Assembly: GCA_023268715.1 (NCBI GenBank)
Contig: JALRLV010000003.1
Span: forward strand, 321-64,320
Reading direction: 5' to 3'
Length of the DNA: 64,000 nucleotides
Origin: Candidatus Thalassarchaeaceae archaeon
GTDB taxonomy: Archaea; Thermoplasmatota; Poseidoniia; Poseidoniales; Thalassarchaeaceae
Shown: piece by piece, positions 1 through 9,850 of the stretch
How positions within the stretch are numbered: the first letter of the stretch is position 1
How the letters are laid out: each line of letters starts with the position of its first letter
Program-made: the position numbers and the translations under genes
Notes under the pieces: model-generated
Told to the model about the DNA's origin: nothing
Database searches by the model: none
The model's input: the letters and a program-made list of their open reading frames with translations, nothing else

Positions 1-49
1 ATCTACACGCGTACAAACACTCTGTCCCTACACGACGCTCTTCCGATCT
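1..49 (+). other. Illumina P5/Read-1 adapter contamination
   Basis: Bases 1-8 match the end of the P5 flow-cell oligo, 9-16 fit an 8-base i5 index (gcgtacaa), and 17-49 match the 33-base TruSeq Read-1 primer with one mismatch (g for t at 24). The coding frame of the binding protein begins at base 50, directly after the adapter. This is library-construction sequence left on a contig end, so base 1 is an assembly edge and not a genomic junction. Seen directly by comparison with the known adapter. Confidence 0.97.
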
Positions 50-475
50 AAGGAGCCTCTAGGCGCTGCTACCCGTGACATGGATTCCGACTTCAAGGAC
101 GTAGTTGCTTGGGTCTGGTACGGAATGGTCACTGCTGAGGAAATGGGTGTTACTTCATCCAACTACGCTCAGATGGCTACCGATGCTTGTGCTCAGAATG
201 CAGATGGTGCAACCACAGACCCTGGTATGTGCCGACTTCTAACAGAGAACCTAGGTCTAGGAACTGCTGACAACATGCTAGCAGGAACTTGGATGCAGGC
301 AGTTCTAGATGCTGCTGGTAACTACGGTGAGGCATACGACGACGCATTCTGTGATGGTACCTATGATGGTGTCAGTGGATCAGATGCAATGACCGGATGC
401 CTAATCTCCCGTGCTGGTACCCTTAACGCTCTCGTATCCGAGGGTGGTATCCAGTACGCACCACCAATGCGCTGA
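50..475 (+). CDS. Polar amino-acid ABC transporter substrate-binding protein, C-terminal part
   Basis: Only the C-terminal 141 codons remain; the 5' part is lost at the adapter junction. The frame is open from base 50 and starts with KEPLG, the conserved C-lobe motif of the AapJ (general L-amino-acid binding) family, followed by a W-x-x-x-x-M-x-x-AEEMGVTSSN stretch. The C-terminus (GGIQYAPPMR) also fits AapJ. The protein would capture amino acids outside the membrane and pass them to the two permeases encoded downstream. A hairpin with a T tract follows the stop, so this gene may be expressed above the permeases. The internal ATG at 80 is not the real start. Confidence 0.9.
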   Translation, partial: KEPLGAATRDMDSDFKDVVAWVWYGMVTAEEMGVTSSNYAQMATDACAQNADGATTDPGMCRLLTENLGLGTADNMLAGTWMQAVLDAAGNYGEAYDDAFCDGTYDGVSGSDAMTGCLISRAGTLNALVSEGGIQYAPPMR

Positions 476-513
476 ATTGAGTAATTGATTCACCATAGGC
501 GGATTTACGAAAC

Positions 514-555
514 CCCTCGGGGGGGCTTTACTCCCCGAGGGATTCAACTTTTTTT
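514..555 (+). terminator. Hairpin plus T tract between binding protein and permease
   Basis: A 9-bp perfect stem (514-522 with 533-541, CCCTCGGGG/CCCCGAGGG) is followed by a run of seven T at 549-555. It lies between the binding-protein stop (475) and the permease start. It looks like a terminator or attenuator that partly uncouples the abundant binding protein from the membrane components. Whether archaeal RNA polymerase terminates mainly at the T run or pauses at the stem cannot be told here. Confidence 0.7.
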
Positions 556-570
556 CTTTAAGTGATTATT

Positions 571-2970
571 ATGATGGAAGGGATTCGAAATCTTTCATCT
601 GATTTGGTCAGTTTGATCACTGGCTTCATTCTCGTCCTTCCAATTTCAATTTTCTTATCGCTATCATTTTTCGAAACAATGGTCGCAGGTTTAGTAACTG
701 CCATACCAATTGTTTTTGTTTATCATTTCCAATTTTCTACGACTGACTTAAGCGTAAGAAATGTAATTTCATCTGGCGCTCTAGTTGCTTCGAGCAGTAT
801 CTTCTATGCATATTCAACAAAATTCTTGGGAATGTCCTCTGGATACATCACCTCGATGGTTAGAGACATCAGATGCAAGACTGGAATAGGTTGTGAAATT
901 GGTTCGCAGATGAACCTCTCGTATTTTTCACTTGAATCATTGTTACTAGTCTATGGAGGATTCATTCTTGTCTGTTATCTACTAGTCCAGAATGAATTCT
1001 CAAATTTATTTAATCTACCATCGGACATACGAAAAGGGAAATCCAACATCTTCGAGGGTGTAGTATCCTCATTCTTTGGTATCCTGATGTTCCTTTTGGC
1101 GTTCATCCTTTCCACCATGGTCTTTGAATTAAGTCCAGGTACACAAATTCCTTTCATGTTCCTTGGTGGAGCTTTAGTCGCTGGAATCATATTACTCAAC
1201 GATAGTATTCCTGTATTGTTCAAGCCAGACACATACCGTAAGATTTCATTGGAAACAATTGGTCCCTTAACGACTATCCTATCGATTGTTATCTTTATTG
1301 CAATCACTCTTAACCTGGCATTTATTCCTGTTATTTCCCAGAATATTCCCGAAGTACTTTCAATCATGACAATGATTGTTGGTCTGTCTTGGGCTTACAT
1401 ATTGTCAATGGAATTATCAAGCCCAGAAATTCAAGCAAAAAGAACAGCCGCTCTGGCATTTTTTGTTATGTTCCCATTCCTAAGTTATCTTATCCTCAGA
1501 TTCATAATCCTGCAAGTCGATGGAACTAATCCAGTGATGCTCAATCGTTGGGGATTGGATTTCGATTTCATGGATAAAGTAAACACTTTCAAAATAAATC
1601 CGTGGCCATTAGAAGCAGAACCAAATTGGGACTCTAGATGGGTTTTCCTCAAGGCTGCAATCATCAATTCAGCTCGAGTTACATTAGTGAGTATTTTCTT
1701 CTGTACTATTTTAGGAATAATCATTGGAGTTACAAGACTATCAAGCAACAAGTTAGCATCTACTGCTGCTACAGTTTACGTCGAAGTATTTAGAAATCTA
1801 CCCTTAGCGGTACTTTTGTTCTTGATAGCAACTCAAATTGGTTTACAGTTCCCAATGTTCATAGAAGAAAGATCTCTTCTCTTTGGCGCAATATATTACA
1901 GCAATGAGGGAATTTGGTTTGCTACATTTTCATCTTATGGTGCGTTATTTTTAGCCATAATTGGCCTTGCTATCCTCAGATTGTATTTGCGTCATAGCGA
2001 TAGAATTGAGCCTAGATCAATCTCGGTACCCAAAGATTTGTCAGGTAAAATAAGTCGTCCCTTCCACAAACTTGGATGGAGATATGAGGCACTGGCTGCA
2101 GACGTCTTCCTAATCTTCGCATTCGTCTTCCTAGTGGCTAGAGTTAGCATAGGTGAATCACTATTCACGTGGCTTCCCAATTATCATTTTGAAACATTAT
2201 TCTCGCCAGTAGTATCCTCACCAGAATCTGGAAACATCCAGTCTCTATCTGGCAACCTCAGAATAATGATAGGGCCTTTACTGGGGCTGGCGTTAGTCAT
2301 CTACGCTTTCTTGATATCTTCAAGAATTGATGATGATGGAATGAACTCGATGGAGATAGACGATTCCGAAGAAGGTCTCAGAAAGCGATTCACCATTTGG
2401 GTTGGTGCTATTGCAATAGCACTAGGATTCACATTTGCCGGTGGCTACTACAAGATGGGAGAGATACTTTCATTCCCTGAATACACAAAAGATTGGAACA
2501 ATGATGGTGTAATAGATGCGCCAGGAAGTTGGGATATTGTCGAGGGTACAGGATTCGAAATAACACCATTCTTCCTTGCGATGGTCTTAGGATTGACCCT
2601 ATTCACAGCAGCTGTCGTAGCGGAAATTGTTCGAGGTAGCATTCAGTCACTTCCAAGAGGTCAGGTTGAAGCCGCAATTTCTCTTTCCCTCAATCCGTTC
2701 CAAAGACTTAGACTAGTTATTCTTCCACAGGCTCTTAGGAGTATGGTGCCATTATTGAATAATCAATTCATGAATGTCTGGAAGAACTCGAGCTTAGCAG
2801 TCGTAGTAGCATACACTGACATTTTTTACGTGATTTTGGTTATGATGAATAACGTAGGGCAATTGATTCCTCTGTTCCTGTTACTACTAGTAACATATCA
2901 GGCTGGAAGTCTGACCATTTCTGCTGTAATGAATTGGTATAATTCCAGAGTAACGAGTGTGAAAATATGA
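571..2970 (+). CDS. AapQ/HisM-type amino-acid ABC transporter permease, greatly extended
   Basis: Membrane permease for amino-acid uptake. The HisM-type core starts near residue 350 (VEVFRNLPLAVLLF) and carries the EAA loop near residue 705 (GQVEAAISLSLNP), which contacts the ATPase. About 340 residues with some nine hydrophobic segments precede the core, and a further block of about 200 residues with extra segments splits it. The total is about 800 aa against roughly 400 for typical AapQ proteins. An ATGA overlap joins it to the next permease. ATG 571 or 574 is the likely start; GTG 562 is possible. The family call is firm; the role of the extra membrane part is unknown. Confidence 0.88.
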   Translation: MMEGIRNLSSDLVSLITGFILVLPISIFLSLSFFETMVAGLVTAIPIVFVYHFQFSTTDLSVRNVISSGALVASSSIFYAYSTKFLGMSSGYITSMVRDIRCKTGIGCEIGSQMNLSYFSLESLLLVYGGFILVCYLLVQNEFSNLFNLPSDIRKGKSNIFEGVVSSFFGILMFLLAFILSTMVFELSPGTQIPFMFLGGALVAGIILLNDSIPVLFKPDTYRKISLETIGPLTTILSIVIFIAITLNLAFIPVISQNIPEVLSIMTMIVGLSWAYILSMELSSPEIQAKRTAALAFFVMFPFLSYLILRFIILQVDGTNPVMLNRWGLDFDFMDKVNTFKINPWPLEAEPNWDSRWVFLKAAIINSARVTLVSIFFCTILGIIIGVTRLSSNKLASTAATVYVEVFRNLPLAVLLFLIATQIGLQFPMFIEERSLLFGAIYYSNEGIWFATFSSYGALFLAIIGLAILRLYLRHSDRIEPRSISVPKDLSGKISRPFHKLGWRYEALAADVFLIFAFVFLVARVSIGESLFTWLPNYHFETLFSPVVSSPESGNIQSLSGNLRIMIGPLLGLALVIYAFLISSRIDDDGMNSMEIDDSEEGLRKRFTIWVGAIAIALGFTFAGGYYKMGEILSFPEYTKDWNNDGVIDAPGSWDIVEGTGFEITPFFLAMVLGLTLFTAAVVAEIVRGSIQSLPRGQVEAAISLSLNPFQRLRLVILPQALRSMVPLLNNQFMNVWKNSSLAVVVAYTDIFYVILVMMNNVGQLIPLFLLLLVTYQAGSLTISAVMNWYNSRVTSVKI

Positions 2971-4697
2971 ATTCTGAGACTGAAGAGAACATTAGAATTT
3001 CTCCTCTAAAGGAGATTTCTAATTCAGTATCTGAATGGTACAACAACTTTTCACTAGTTGAATTTGAAGAATCCATAGCAGGGAAATCCGGTGCCAGTTA
3101 TCTGGATGATAACTCTAGCAAAATCGTAAGTTACGTTACCGTTGGATTAGCGGTGATACTAGGTTTATTTGGCTCATCAGAATTCTTCACAGCCGATGGC
3201 CTTCTATCGATGCTTGATTCTACTACAGATCAGGTTCTGAATGACGGGAGAATAGTTACTTCCTCAGAGTCTGCTCTCTACTCTTCAATCTCAGCAATTG
3301 CACTAATTATGGCGTGGTGGGTAACACTCAGTGTCCTGATTAAGCAAACTTTCCGAAAGAATCTTACAACCGCGTTACTTGGTATTTCCACCGCATGGAT
3401 TATTTTCATCGTAACTCGAGGACTCAGTCATTTCATTCTAATTGAAGCTGACTGGGTAGTTGTGTGGGCAAACAGAGACCTCGTAATGATGGGTCAACTG
3501 ATGAAGGAGCAAATGACTCAAGCCCCAGGTTCACACATGTGCATAGATGTAAATGACTGCTATGGAATAAATCAGAATTTCAGATTATGGTGGACTACAT
3601 ATCTTTCCTGTGTTTTAATTGGCGGGGCATACGGGACTTCGGATAAAAACCCTCTAAAATTCGTAATAGGGTTCGGAATTATCGCAGGAATAGTTTCTTT
3701 GTTAGCAACTAACCCAACCGAGGTAAGTTACAACACAGACACTGTCATGACGAAGATTCTGATTTGTGTAGCGTTCACATACCTATCTTTCGCAGCAAGT
3801 TATTATTATTCGAGTAGATCTGAAGAATATTTGGTAAATCGATTTAGATCCTACCTAATGATCTACGCTGTGAGTATCTTTTTCTTCGCGATAATCATCA
3901 TGGATCCACCAGAATTCGTAAAGAAATTAGCCGAATTCGCCGGTGGAACTCCCGCTCAGGAATTTAGTGAGGAGATAATTGCAGGAACTGCAGTACCCAC
4001 TACAATGGACAAACTCGCAGGAAATGGTATCGAAGCCTCTCAATGGGGTGGATTGTTTGTTAATCTAATCGTAGCCACAGCGGGATGTGTCCTAGGATTT
4101 GGAATTGGAGTTGTGCTCGCTTTCGGAAGACAAAGCAAACTTCCGCTATTCAAGGTGCCATCGGTAATGCTGATCGAATTAGTTCGCTCGGGTCCACTAA
4201 TCTGTTGGCTTTACTTCGCAGTTTTCATGATGCCAGATTTGATGGATCCTTTCTATGATGCCGAAGACATTATTCGTATGCTACTAATGTTCGGAATATT
4301 TGGTGGCTGTTACATTGCAGAAGTTCTCCGAGGTGGCTTACAGGCTGTTGATAGTGGGCAGAAGGAAGCCGCCATCGCTCTTGGCCTATCTCCAATTCAG
4401 ACTAAATTAACTGTTGAATTACCAAACGCTGTTAGAACGACCCTCCCTTCTATTGTTAGCGTATTCATTGGACTTTGGAAGGACACCACGCTCCTATTCA
4501 TTGTTAACATCCTTGACTTCTTCAAACTGGCAAAGGATTTGCCAAACACAGATCTCCGATTCCTAGGAGACTTCCTAGAACCGCTATATGTTACAGCGAT
4601 TGTATTCTGGGTATTCGCATTCTATCTTTCTAGACTCTCGATGGGAATCGAGAAAAACCTTGGCTTAGTCAAGGAAGGTGGAGGTGAAATAGCATGA
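2967..4697 (+). CDS. AapM/HisM-type amino-acid ABC transporter permease, extended
   Basis: Second permease subunit of the importer, 576 aa. The C-terminal third is the HisM-type core, with an EAA loop ([13 protein letters not shown]) and the [11 protein letters not shown] segment. The N-terminal part of about 340 residues has roughly seven hydrophobic helices not needed for the core fold. The start codon overlaps the previous stop (ATGA at 2967), and the stop overlaps the ATPase start in the same way (4694), so the three genes are translationally coupled. It should form a heterodimer with the upstream permease. Confidence 0.88.
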   Translation: MNSETEENIRISPLKEISNSVSEWYNNFSLVEFEESIAGKSGASYLDDNSSKIVSYVTVGLAVILGLFGSSEFFTADGLLSMLDSTTDQVLNDGRIVTSSESALYSSISAIALIMAWWVTLSVLIKQTFRKNLTTALLGISTAWIIFIVTRGLSHFILIEADWVVVWANRDLVMMGQLMKEQMTQAPGSHMCIDVNDCYGINQNFRLWWTTYLSCVLIGGAYGTSDKNPLKFVIGFGIIAGIVSLLATNPTEVSYNTDTVMTKILICVAFTYLSFAASYYYSSRSEEYLVNRFRSYLMIYAVSIFFFAIIIMDPPEFVKKLAEFAGGTPAQEFSEEIIAGTAVPTTMDKLAGNGIEASQWGGLFVNLIVATAGCVLGFGIGVVLAFGRQSKLPLFKVPSVMLIELVRSGPLICWLYFAVFMMPDLMDPFYDAEDIIRMLLMFGIFGGCYIAEVLRGGLQAVDSGQKEAAIALGLSPIQTKLTVELPNAVRTTLPSIVSVFIGLWKDTTLLFIVNILDFFKLAKDLPNTDLRFLGDFLEPLYVTAIVFWVFAFYLSRLSMGIEKNLGLVKEGGGEIA

Positions 4698-5446
4698 GTG
4701 ATAGTTCAGAAGACTACATTATTGAGACAGAAGGCGTGAAAGTAAACTTTGGAGACTTTTGGGCATTGAAAGGCGTGGATATTAAGGTAAAGAGGGGTGA
4801 AATTATCGTTATTCTAGGTCCCTCTGGTTCTGGTAAATCAACTTACATCCGTACTCTAAACCGTCTTCAACCTCATAGTGGTGGAACCATAAAAATCGAT
4901 GGAATTACTATTGACGAGGATACTACTGTTGCTGATTTGAAGTACGTAAGATCAGAAGTAGGATTCGTTTTCCAACAATTCAACCTTTTCCCTCACCTTA
5001 CAATTATGGAAAACATAACACTAGCACCTATGAAAGTCAAGGGTATGACAAAGAGGGATGCTGAAGAAAAGGCCATGGAATTACTAGAAAGAGTAGGGAT
5101 TCCTGAGCAGGCATTCAAGTATCCAAGCGGTTTATCTGGCGGCCAGCAGCAGCGTGTTGCAATCGCTAGAGCTTTGGCAATGGATCCAAAGATTATGCTG
5201 TTTGACGAACCAACAAGCGCTCTTGACCCTGAGATGATTAAGGAAGTGCTTGATGTGATGAAGGACCTAGCTCGAAGAGATATCACTATGATTGTTGTTA
5301 CTCACGAAATGGGATTCGCCAAGGAAGTAGCAGATCGATGTATTCTGTTTGACGAAGGTCATCTCATCGAGGAGAATACACCTCATGATTTCTTTGATAA
5401 TCCAAAGCACGACAGAACCAAACTATTCCTTGAGCAAATCTTGTGA
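4694..5446 (+). CDS. Polar amino-acid ABC transporter ATP-binding protein
   Basis: Cytoplasmic ATPase of the importer, 250 aa, the usual length for GlnQ/AapP proteins. Walker A is GPSGSGKST (about residues 42-50), the Q-loop is [11 protein letters not shown], the signature is [15 protein letters not shown], Walker B is [13 protein letters not shown], and the switch histidine lies in VVTHEMGFA. It ends the operon; the convergent NAD kinase-like gene stops 2 bases downstream. The family is clear, but substrate specificity within polar amino acids cannot be read from this subunit. Confidence 0.95.
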   Translation: MSDSSEDYIIETEGVKVNFGDFWALKGVDIKVKRGEIIVILGPSGSGKSTYIRTLNRLQPHSGGTIKIDGITIDEDTTVADLKYVRSEVGFVFQQFNLFPHLTIMENITLAPMKVKGMTKRDAEEKAMELLERVGIPEQAFKYPSGLSGGQQQRVAIARALAMDPKIMLFDEPTSALDPEMIKEVLDVMKDLARRDITMIVVTHEMGFAKEVADRCILFDEGHLIEENTPHDFFDNPKHDRTKLFLEQIL

Positions 5447-5447
5447 A

Positions 5448-6323
5448 TCAGTTGTCAAGCCAATTTGCGACTCGGTCTAGCATTGTGCTTCTGAAAGTCA
5501 GTAGTTGCAAATCAGGGCCTTGAATGTCGATAGTGATTGTAGAGCCTCGGGTAAAATGGGTTTCGTCCCAACCATCGCTCACAACATATCCACGATGCAT
5601 ATCACTCGTCAAAACTGTAGGTTGGGGGGTCCACTCCCAGTATGACCCATCTTCCTTTCTTTCCGAGCGAGGTAAATCTCTGGCTACGAATAGGTAGTGG
5701 CTGTCAACTTCCGATAGAGGGAATGTAGTTCCTTCGATATCGACAACATGTCGATACCAGGCACCTTGGCCTAGGAATGTCGAGAAGAGGCAACCGGATG
5801 AATATTGTTTACAATCGACATTCTGCCCTCGTTGAATTCTGTATTTTGAGGGTTGATATTGGTGTGTATTAGCTACTAACAAATCGTTTAATGCAGGATC
5901 GCAACGGATTTTATTTCCGCTTGTAGTTTCAATCTCTGCTTGTAACCTCGGTAGCCGATTAACGATTGCACTCCCTTCAATTGCAGAGCGTATATCCGCT
6001 GCGAAGTTTGTAGGGTCACTGCCCATGTAGAATCCGTATGATCCTTCTGCATCCTCTGACCTAGGATGTGAATTCACTCCCATCACAGGTGTGTCGGAAT
6101 CTACAGAATGGGCGATTGAGGTTAGAGTCCCATCGCCACCTAATACAACTACCAAATCGCATTCAATGAAGTCGGTTCGCCTAACATTTTCTCTAGCAGA
6201 ATAATCTACGCTGATTCCTCGTTCGGTGACAAGAATGTCCAATTCATTTCGGATTGATTGCAAAGCTTGATCGTGAACCTCCTCGAAGTTTTTTTTGTAG
6301 ACTACGAGTATGTTGTCTATCAC
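5448..6323 (-). CDS. NAD kinase family protein (plant NADK3-like)
   Basis: Phosphorylates NAD(H) to NADP(H) if active. It has the family GGDGT motif (VVLGGDGTLTSIAHS) and the following GVNSHPRS, which resembles the GVNSDP form of plant NADK3/NADH kinases more than ordinary bacterial NadK. The ALNDLLVAN segment fits the usual NE/ND motif, and SSGCLFSTFLGQGAW replaces the common SGSTAY-type loop. GTG 6323 is preferred because a purine-rich Shine-Dalgarno (aaaggggg) lies just upstream; an in-frame GTG at 6359 would add 12 residues. A TATA-like element (ctatatgg) lies near 6361-6368. Confidence 0.82.
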   Translation of the reverse strand: MIDNILVVYKKNFEEVHDQALQSIRNELDILVTERGISVDYSARENVRRTDFIECDLVVVLGGDGTLTSIAHSVDSDTPVMGVNSHPRSEDAEGSYGFYMGSDPTNFAADIRSAIEGSAIVNRLPRLQAEIETTSGNKIRCDPALNDLLVANTHQYQPSKYRIQRGQNVDCKQYSSGCLFSTFLGQGAWYRHVVDIEGTTFPLSEVDSHYLFVARDLPRSERKEDGSYWEWTPQPTVLTSDMHRGYVVSDGWDETHFTRGSTITIDIQGPDLQLLTFRSTMLDRVANWLDN

Positions 6324-6473
6324 CAATATACCCCCTTTCGCTTTATGCGCTATAATCACTCCATATAGGGGCGACCCAAGGAGTCTGAGACTTCCCTAAG
6401 GGTCTAACTTAGCATTAATTAGTTGACAAACAAAGCATAGACTCATCAGAGATAAGTTTCTCGATTTGTATCA

Positions 6474-7529
6474 ATGAGAGAGCTGTTGATGGGTGTATTG
6501 CTCATTATTTCCAGTTGTTCAGGTTGTTTAGAAGTCCCAATCGAAGATTGTGAAGATACCGATTGCTTTCCTTTCAATAATGATCTTCTAAACGAATTAC
6601 TTTCAAATCCAAACTCTCTCGATGTTTTGTTATTAGCGTCTGAAAATTCTAAACTCCGTGTTAAGTCATCAACCACTTACGAAACGGAAACTCAACAAGG
6701 AGAAATACATTGGAATGTAGCAAAAGATGACGAACAAAACCTTCGTTCAATCGCATTGAGGTTCAGTATCGGAACTAGTTCTATAGATACTGAAGTTATC
6801 GAAGGTACCGAAACCACCAACATTAGATTGGGTAATGTTTGGTATCAGGGAAGGGATGCAATTCCTGACTACAAGGATCCGTTCTATGAAATCGCCCAGC
6901 AAGCTACTGAAGACCCTGATGGCTTTTGGCCGTCTTTTGGATTTGACACTACCTCGATTTCAGGCCTTGAATGGACAATAACCCACGATGTCCAATCTCT
7001 TGAACAGGTCGCAAGTGCTCAAAATGAAACCCATAGCATAATTCTTGTATTGAAAGGAATGCCTCCTGAACTAATTGGCGTGGAATTGTATGGCAACGAC
7101 GATTCTGCTTTTGTTTTGAGTATCGAGAAAGGAGACGATGTGCAATTAATTCTTCAACCGGATTTACCCAAAGCCGCGATCGAATTCAATATTGAAGACC
7201 CAGTGGAATTGTCCGATGGGTCTACAATCTGGACAGGATATGTGCCCAGTGGTTTTACCTCTGAAGTTAATCCAGCGGATCTGACTTTCCATGTTCTAGA
7301 ATCAGAAGCAACAATCATGGAGTTTAATCTCGCGGATTTGACATTGAATCAAACTGATGAATATGGCGATTGGTGGGAGTTTCTCTATCTGGATTATTCA
7401 GGAGATGGATATTTCTCATCATCCGATTATTATGAAATTCGCACGAATTCTCCGAGAGTTGTTTCAATTAGAACCTATGATAGTTGGGCGGATTCTTGGA
7501 CCGGAGACATAACCAACTCTAATGATTGA
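6474..7529 (+). CDS. Predicted secreted lipoprotein of unknown function
   Basis: 351 aa. A short hydrophobic N-terminus (LLMGVLLIISSCSGC) ends in a lipobox-like Ser-Gly-Cys, so the mature protein is probably lipid-anchored outside the membrane, with residues after about Cys 18 exposed. The mature part is acidic and polar with alternating beta-like segments. I recognise no domain. The near-C-terminal run YLDYSGDGYFSSSDYYEI looks like a single calcium-binding loop (DYSGDGYFSSSD). It stands alone between the divergent NAD kinase-like gene and the ABC exporter. No Shine-Dalgarno is evident, so the mRNA may be leaderless. Confidence 0.75.
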   Translation: MRELLMGVLLIISSCSGCLEVPIEDCEDTDCFPFNNDLLNELLSNPNSLDVLLLASENSKLRVKSSTTYETETQQGEIHWNVAKDDEQNLRSIALRFSIGTSSIDTEVIEGTETTNIRLGNVWYQGRDAIPDYKDPFYEIAQQATEDPDGFWPSFGFDTTSISGLEWTITHDVQSLEQVASAQNETHSIILVLKGMPPELIGVELYGNDDSAFVLSIEKGDDVQLILQPDLPKAAIEFNIEDPVELSDGSTIWTGYVPSGFTSEVNPADLTFHVLESEATIMEFNLADLTLNQTDEYGDWWEFLYLDYSGDGYFSSSDYYEIRTNSPRVVSIRTYDSWADSWTGDITNSND

Positions 7530-7596
7530 TTTTCTCAAGAAAAGTACCTCTGTTTGTTAGGACAGATTCAAACACCGTCCGTAGGTAGAGACCCAT

Positions 7597-9372
7597 GTGT
7601 CACATCAGAGCCACCCTCTAATGCGCTTGTTATGGCACCTTAGGGAGTACCGATGGCAGGTATGGCTCGCCTCTTTTTGTTCAATTATGAACAAGTTTTG
7701 GGATCTTGCACCACCAATTCTAATCGGTATGGCAATCGACGTTGTAACGTACAAAGAAGATTCTATGCTTGCCGATTTTGGTTATCCGGACCCTTATGAT
7801 CAATTTTTGATTTTAGTAGCACTTACCGTGATAATTTGGGTCCTTGAATCTCTATTCGAATATTGGTTTGGAGTGTTATGGAGGAATCTTGCTCAAAATG
7901 CTCAACATGAATTGAGAATGGACGCATACGAGCATATTCAAAATCTCGAGATGCAATGGTTCTCCGGCCAAACCACAGGCGGTTTGATGGCAATAATGAA
8001 TGATGATGTCAATCAACTTGAAAGATTCCTTGACCAAGGCGCCAATGACTTACTTCAGGTCGCAACAACAGTTTTCGTTGTAGGAGGTGTGATGTTCATT
8101 CTTGCTCCTTCAGTGGCTATTTATGCAATATTACCAATCCCAATAATTGTCGGTGGTTCGTTTATGTTCCAGCGTAGAATTGGAGTTCGATATGCCAAAG
8201 TTCGTAAAGAAGTTGGCGACCTGAATGCTTTGCTGAACAACAATTTGAGTGGAATTACCACAATCAAATCATTCACCGCTGAGGAGCGAGAGGTTGAGCG
8301 AGTAGGAGTGGCCTCTCGCTCATATAGAGATGCAAATAGAGATGCAATTCGCCTTTCTGCCTCATTCGTCCCTCTTATTCGCATGGCGATTTTATTTGCC
8401 TTTACAGCCAATATGTTGGTCGGAGGTTGGTTAGCTCTCGAGGGCGAATTGTCAATAGGAGCTTATTCGATAATCGTCTTCATCACCCAAAGGTTACTCT
8501 GGCCACTAACTCGTCTTGGCCAAACTTTCGATTTGTATCAGAGGGCTATGGCATCAACTGACAGAGTTCTGAATCTACTGGATACTCCAATCGGTCTAGT
8601 TGAAGGTGATACTGAATTGGATGAAACGAAGGGAGAGATTTCCTTTAACAGCATTGAGTTTTCCTATCCCGAAAGAGAATCTGTACTAGACGGAGTCTCT
8701 CTTAATATTGGGGCAGGTGAGACCATTGGGCTGGTTGGAAGCACAGGGTCAGGGAAAACAACTCTTGTAGGTCTTCTTCTCCGCTTTCATGACCCCCTGC
8801 AAGGTTCGGTCAGTCTTGATGGAAATAATGTCAAGGAACTAAAATTAGCCTCACTAAGAGGCTCAATTTCTTTAGTCTCACAGAATACCACTCTCTTTCC
8901 AGGAACGGTACGGGAAAACATCCTCTATGGCAGACCAAGCGCTAGTGAGGAAGAGGTCTTTGAAGCGGCTCGTATAGCAGAGGCTACCAATTTCATCAAT
9001 GAACTTCCAGAGGGATGGGAGACCGATATCGGCGAAGATGGCCACAGACTTTCTGGTGGCCAGCGTCAACGATTAGCAATCGCTCGCGCTGTGCTGAAAG
9101 ATGCGCCAATATTAGTATTCGATGAAGCAACGAGCAATGTCGATAATGAGACAGAAGCAGCATTGCAGCGTTCAATTGAAAGAATTTCCACAGATAGAAC
9201 AACCATCATCATAGCTCACCGTCTTTCTACGGTTCGAAATGCAGACAAGATTGCAGTCCTAGATTCGGGTAAGATTACTGAATTAGGTAAGCATGAGGAA
9301 TTGGTTGATGCCGACGGACTATACTCTAGGTTGTGGTCGGTACAAACTGGATTAGCTGCAAGCGATGATTGA
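7597..9372 (+). CDS. ABC transporter, fused membrane and ATPase domains (MdlB/MsbA type)
   Basis: 591 aa exporter half-transporter. The type 1 exporter membrane domain covers roughly residues 15-320 with six helices. The nucleotide-binding domain follows: Walker A VGSTGSGKTTL near residue 380, signature LSGGQRQRLAIARAV, Walker B ILVFDEATSNVD, switch IIAHRLST. It probably homodimerises and exports a lipid, drug or peptide; the substrate is not readable. The start is GTG 7597 or ATG 7621 (MRLLWHLREY); neither has a strong ribosome site. The thioesterase gene follows 9 bases after the stop. Confidence 0.92.
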   Translation: MSHQSHPLMRLLWHLREYRWQVWLASFCSIMNKFWDLAPPILIGMAIDVVTYKEDSMLADFGYPDPYDQFLILVALTVIIWVLESLFEYWFGVLWRNLAQNAQHELRMDAYEHIQNLEMQWFSGQTTGGLMAIMNDDVNQLERFLDQGANDLLQVATTVFVVGGVMFILAPSVAIYAILPIPIIVGGSFMFQRRIGVRYAKVRKEVGDLNALLNNNLSGITTIKSFTAEEREVERVGVASRSYRDANRDAIRLSASFVPLIRMAILFAFTANMLVGGWLALEGELSIGAYSIIVFITQRLLWPLTRLGQTFDLYQRAMASTDRVLNLLDTPIGLVEGDTELDETKGEISFNSIEFSYPERESVLDGVSLNIGAGETIGLVGSTGSGKTTLVGLLLRFHDPLQGSVSLDGNNVKELKLASLRGSISLVSQNTTLFPGTVRENILYGRPSASEEEVFEAARIAEATNFINELPEGWETDIGEDGHRLSGGQRQRLAIARAVLKDAPILVFDEATSNVDNETEAALQRSIERISTDRTTIIIAHRLSTVRNADKIAVLDSGKITELGKHEELVDADGLYSRLWSVQTGLAASDD

Positions 9373-9381
9373 GGCTGAAAT

Positions 9382-9798
9382 ATGACTGATGAATTGAGTG
9401 TCCCAAAATTAACTAAATTGGCGGAAACAATAGGATTTGAAATAACAGAATTTACTCCAGGTAAGTGTATAGTTGAATTAACTATCAGAGAAGACCATCT
9501 AAACGCCGGAGGCGTAGCCCACGGAGGACTACATGCTACATTGTTAGATACAGCGATGGGTGGGACATTAGTGACAACTTTACCGAAGGAAGAGTGGTGT
9601 GCTACAGCACAATTGGATCTATCATATCTCGAACCTGCTTATGTCGGTTCTCATCTTATTGCGATTGGCGAAGTAGTCCGCAGGGGTCGAAATTTAGCCC
9701 ATTTACAAGGTGAAATCACAGACCAAAATGGAAAGAAAATCGCTCACGCAAGAGGCACTTGGGCAGTTTGGGAAAAGAAACCAAGTAGTCTTGTTTGA
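9382..9798 (+). CDS. PaaI-family hotdog thioesterase
   Basis: 138 aa, a single hotdog domain. The segment GGVAHGGLHATLLDTAMGG is the PaaI/YbgC-like motif, with the HGG loop and the acidic residue (D) on the central helix that activates water. Family members hydrolyse acyl-CoA thioesters, often aryl-CoAs. The gene lies 9 bases after the ABC exporter stop and is probably co-transcribed with it. The physiological acyl-CoA is unknown. Confidence 0.88.
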   Translation: MTDELSVPKLTKLAETIGFEITEFTPGKCIVELTIREDHLNAGGVAHGGLHATLLDTAMGGTLVTTLPKEEWCATAQLDLSYLEPAYVGSHLIAIGEVVRRGRNLAHLQGEITDQNGKKIAHARGTWAVWEKKPSSLV

Positions 9799-9850
9799 TT
9801 TGACTATGACGGCAAAGGATTGATGACGACCGGCTCGTTCGACATTCTCG

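Noticed and set aside
50-475. Reading the first ORF as a complete short protein starting at ATG 80
   Set aside because: The frame continues to base 50 and carries KEPLG and other AapJ motifs; the gene is cut by the adapter junction.
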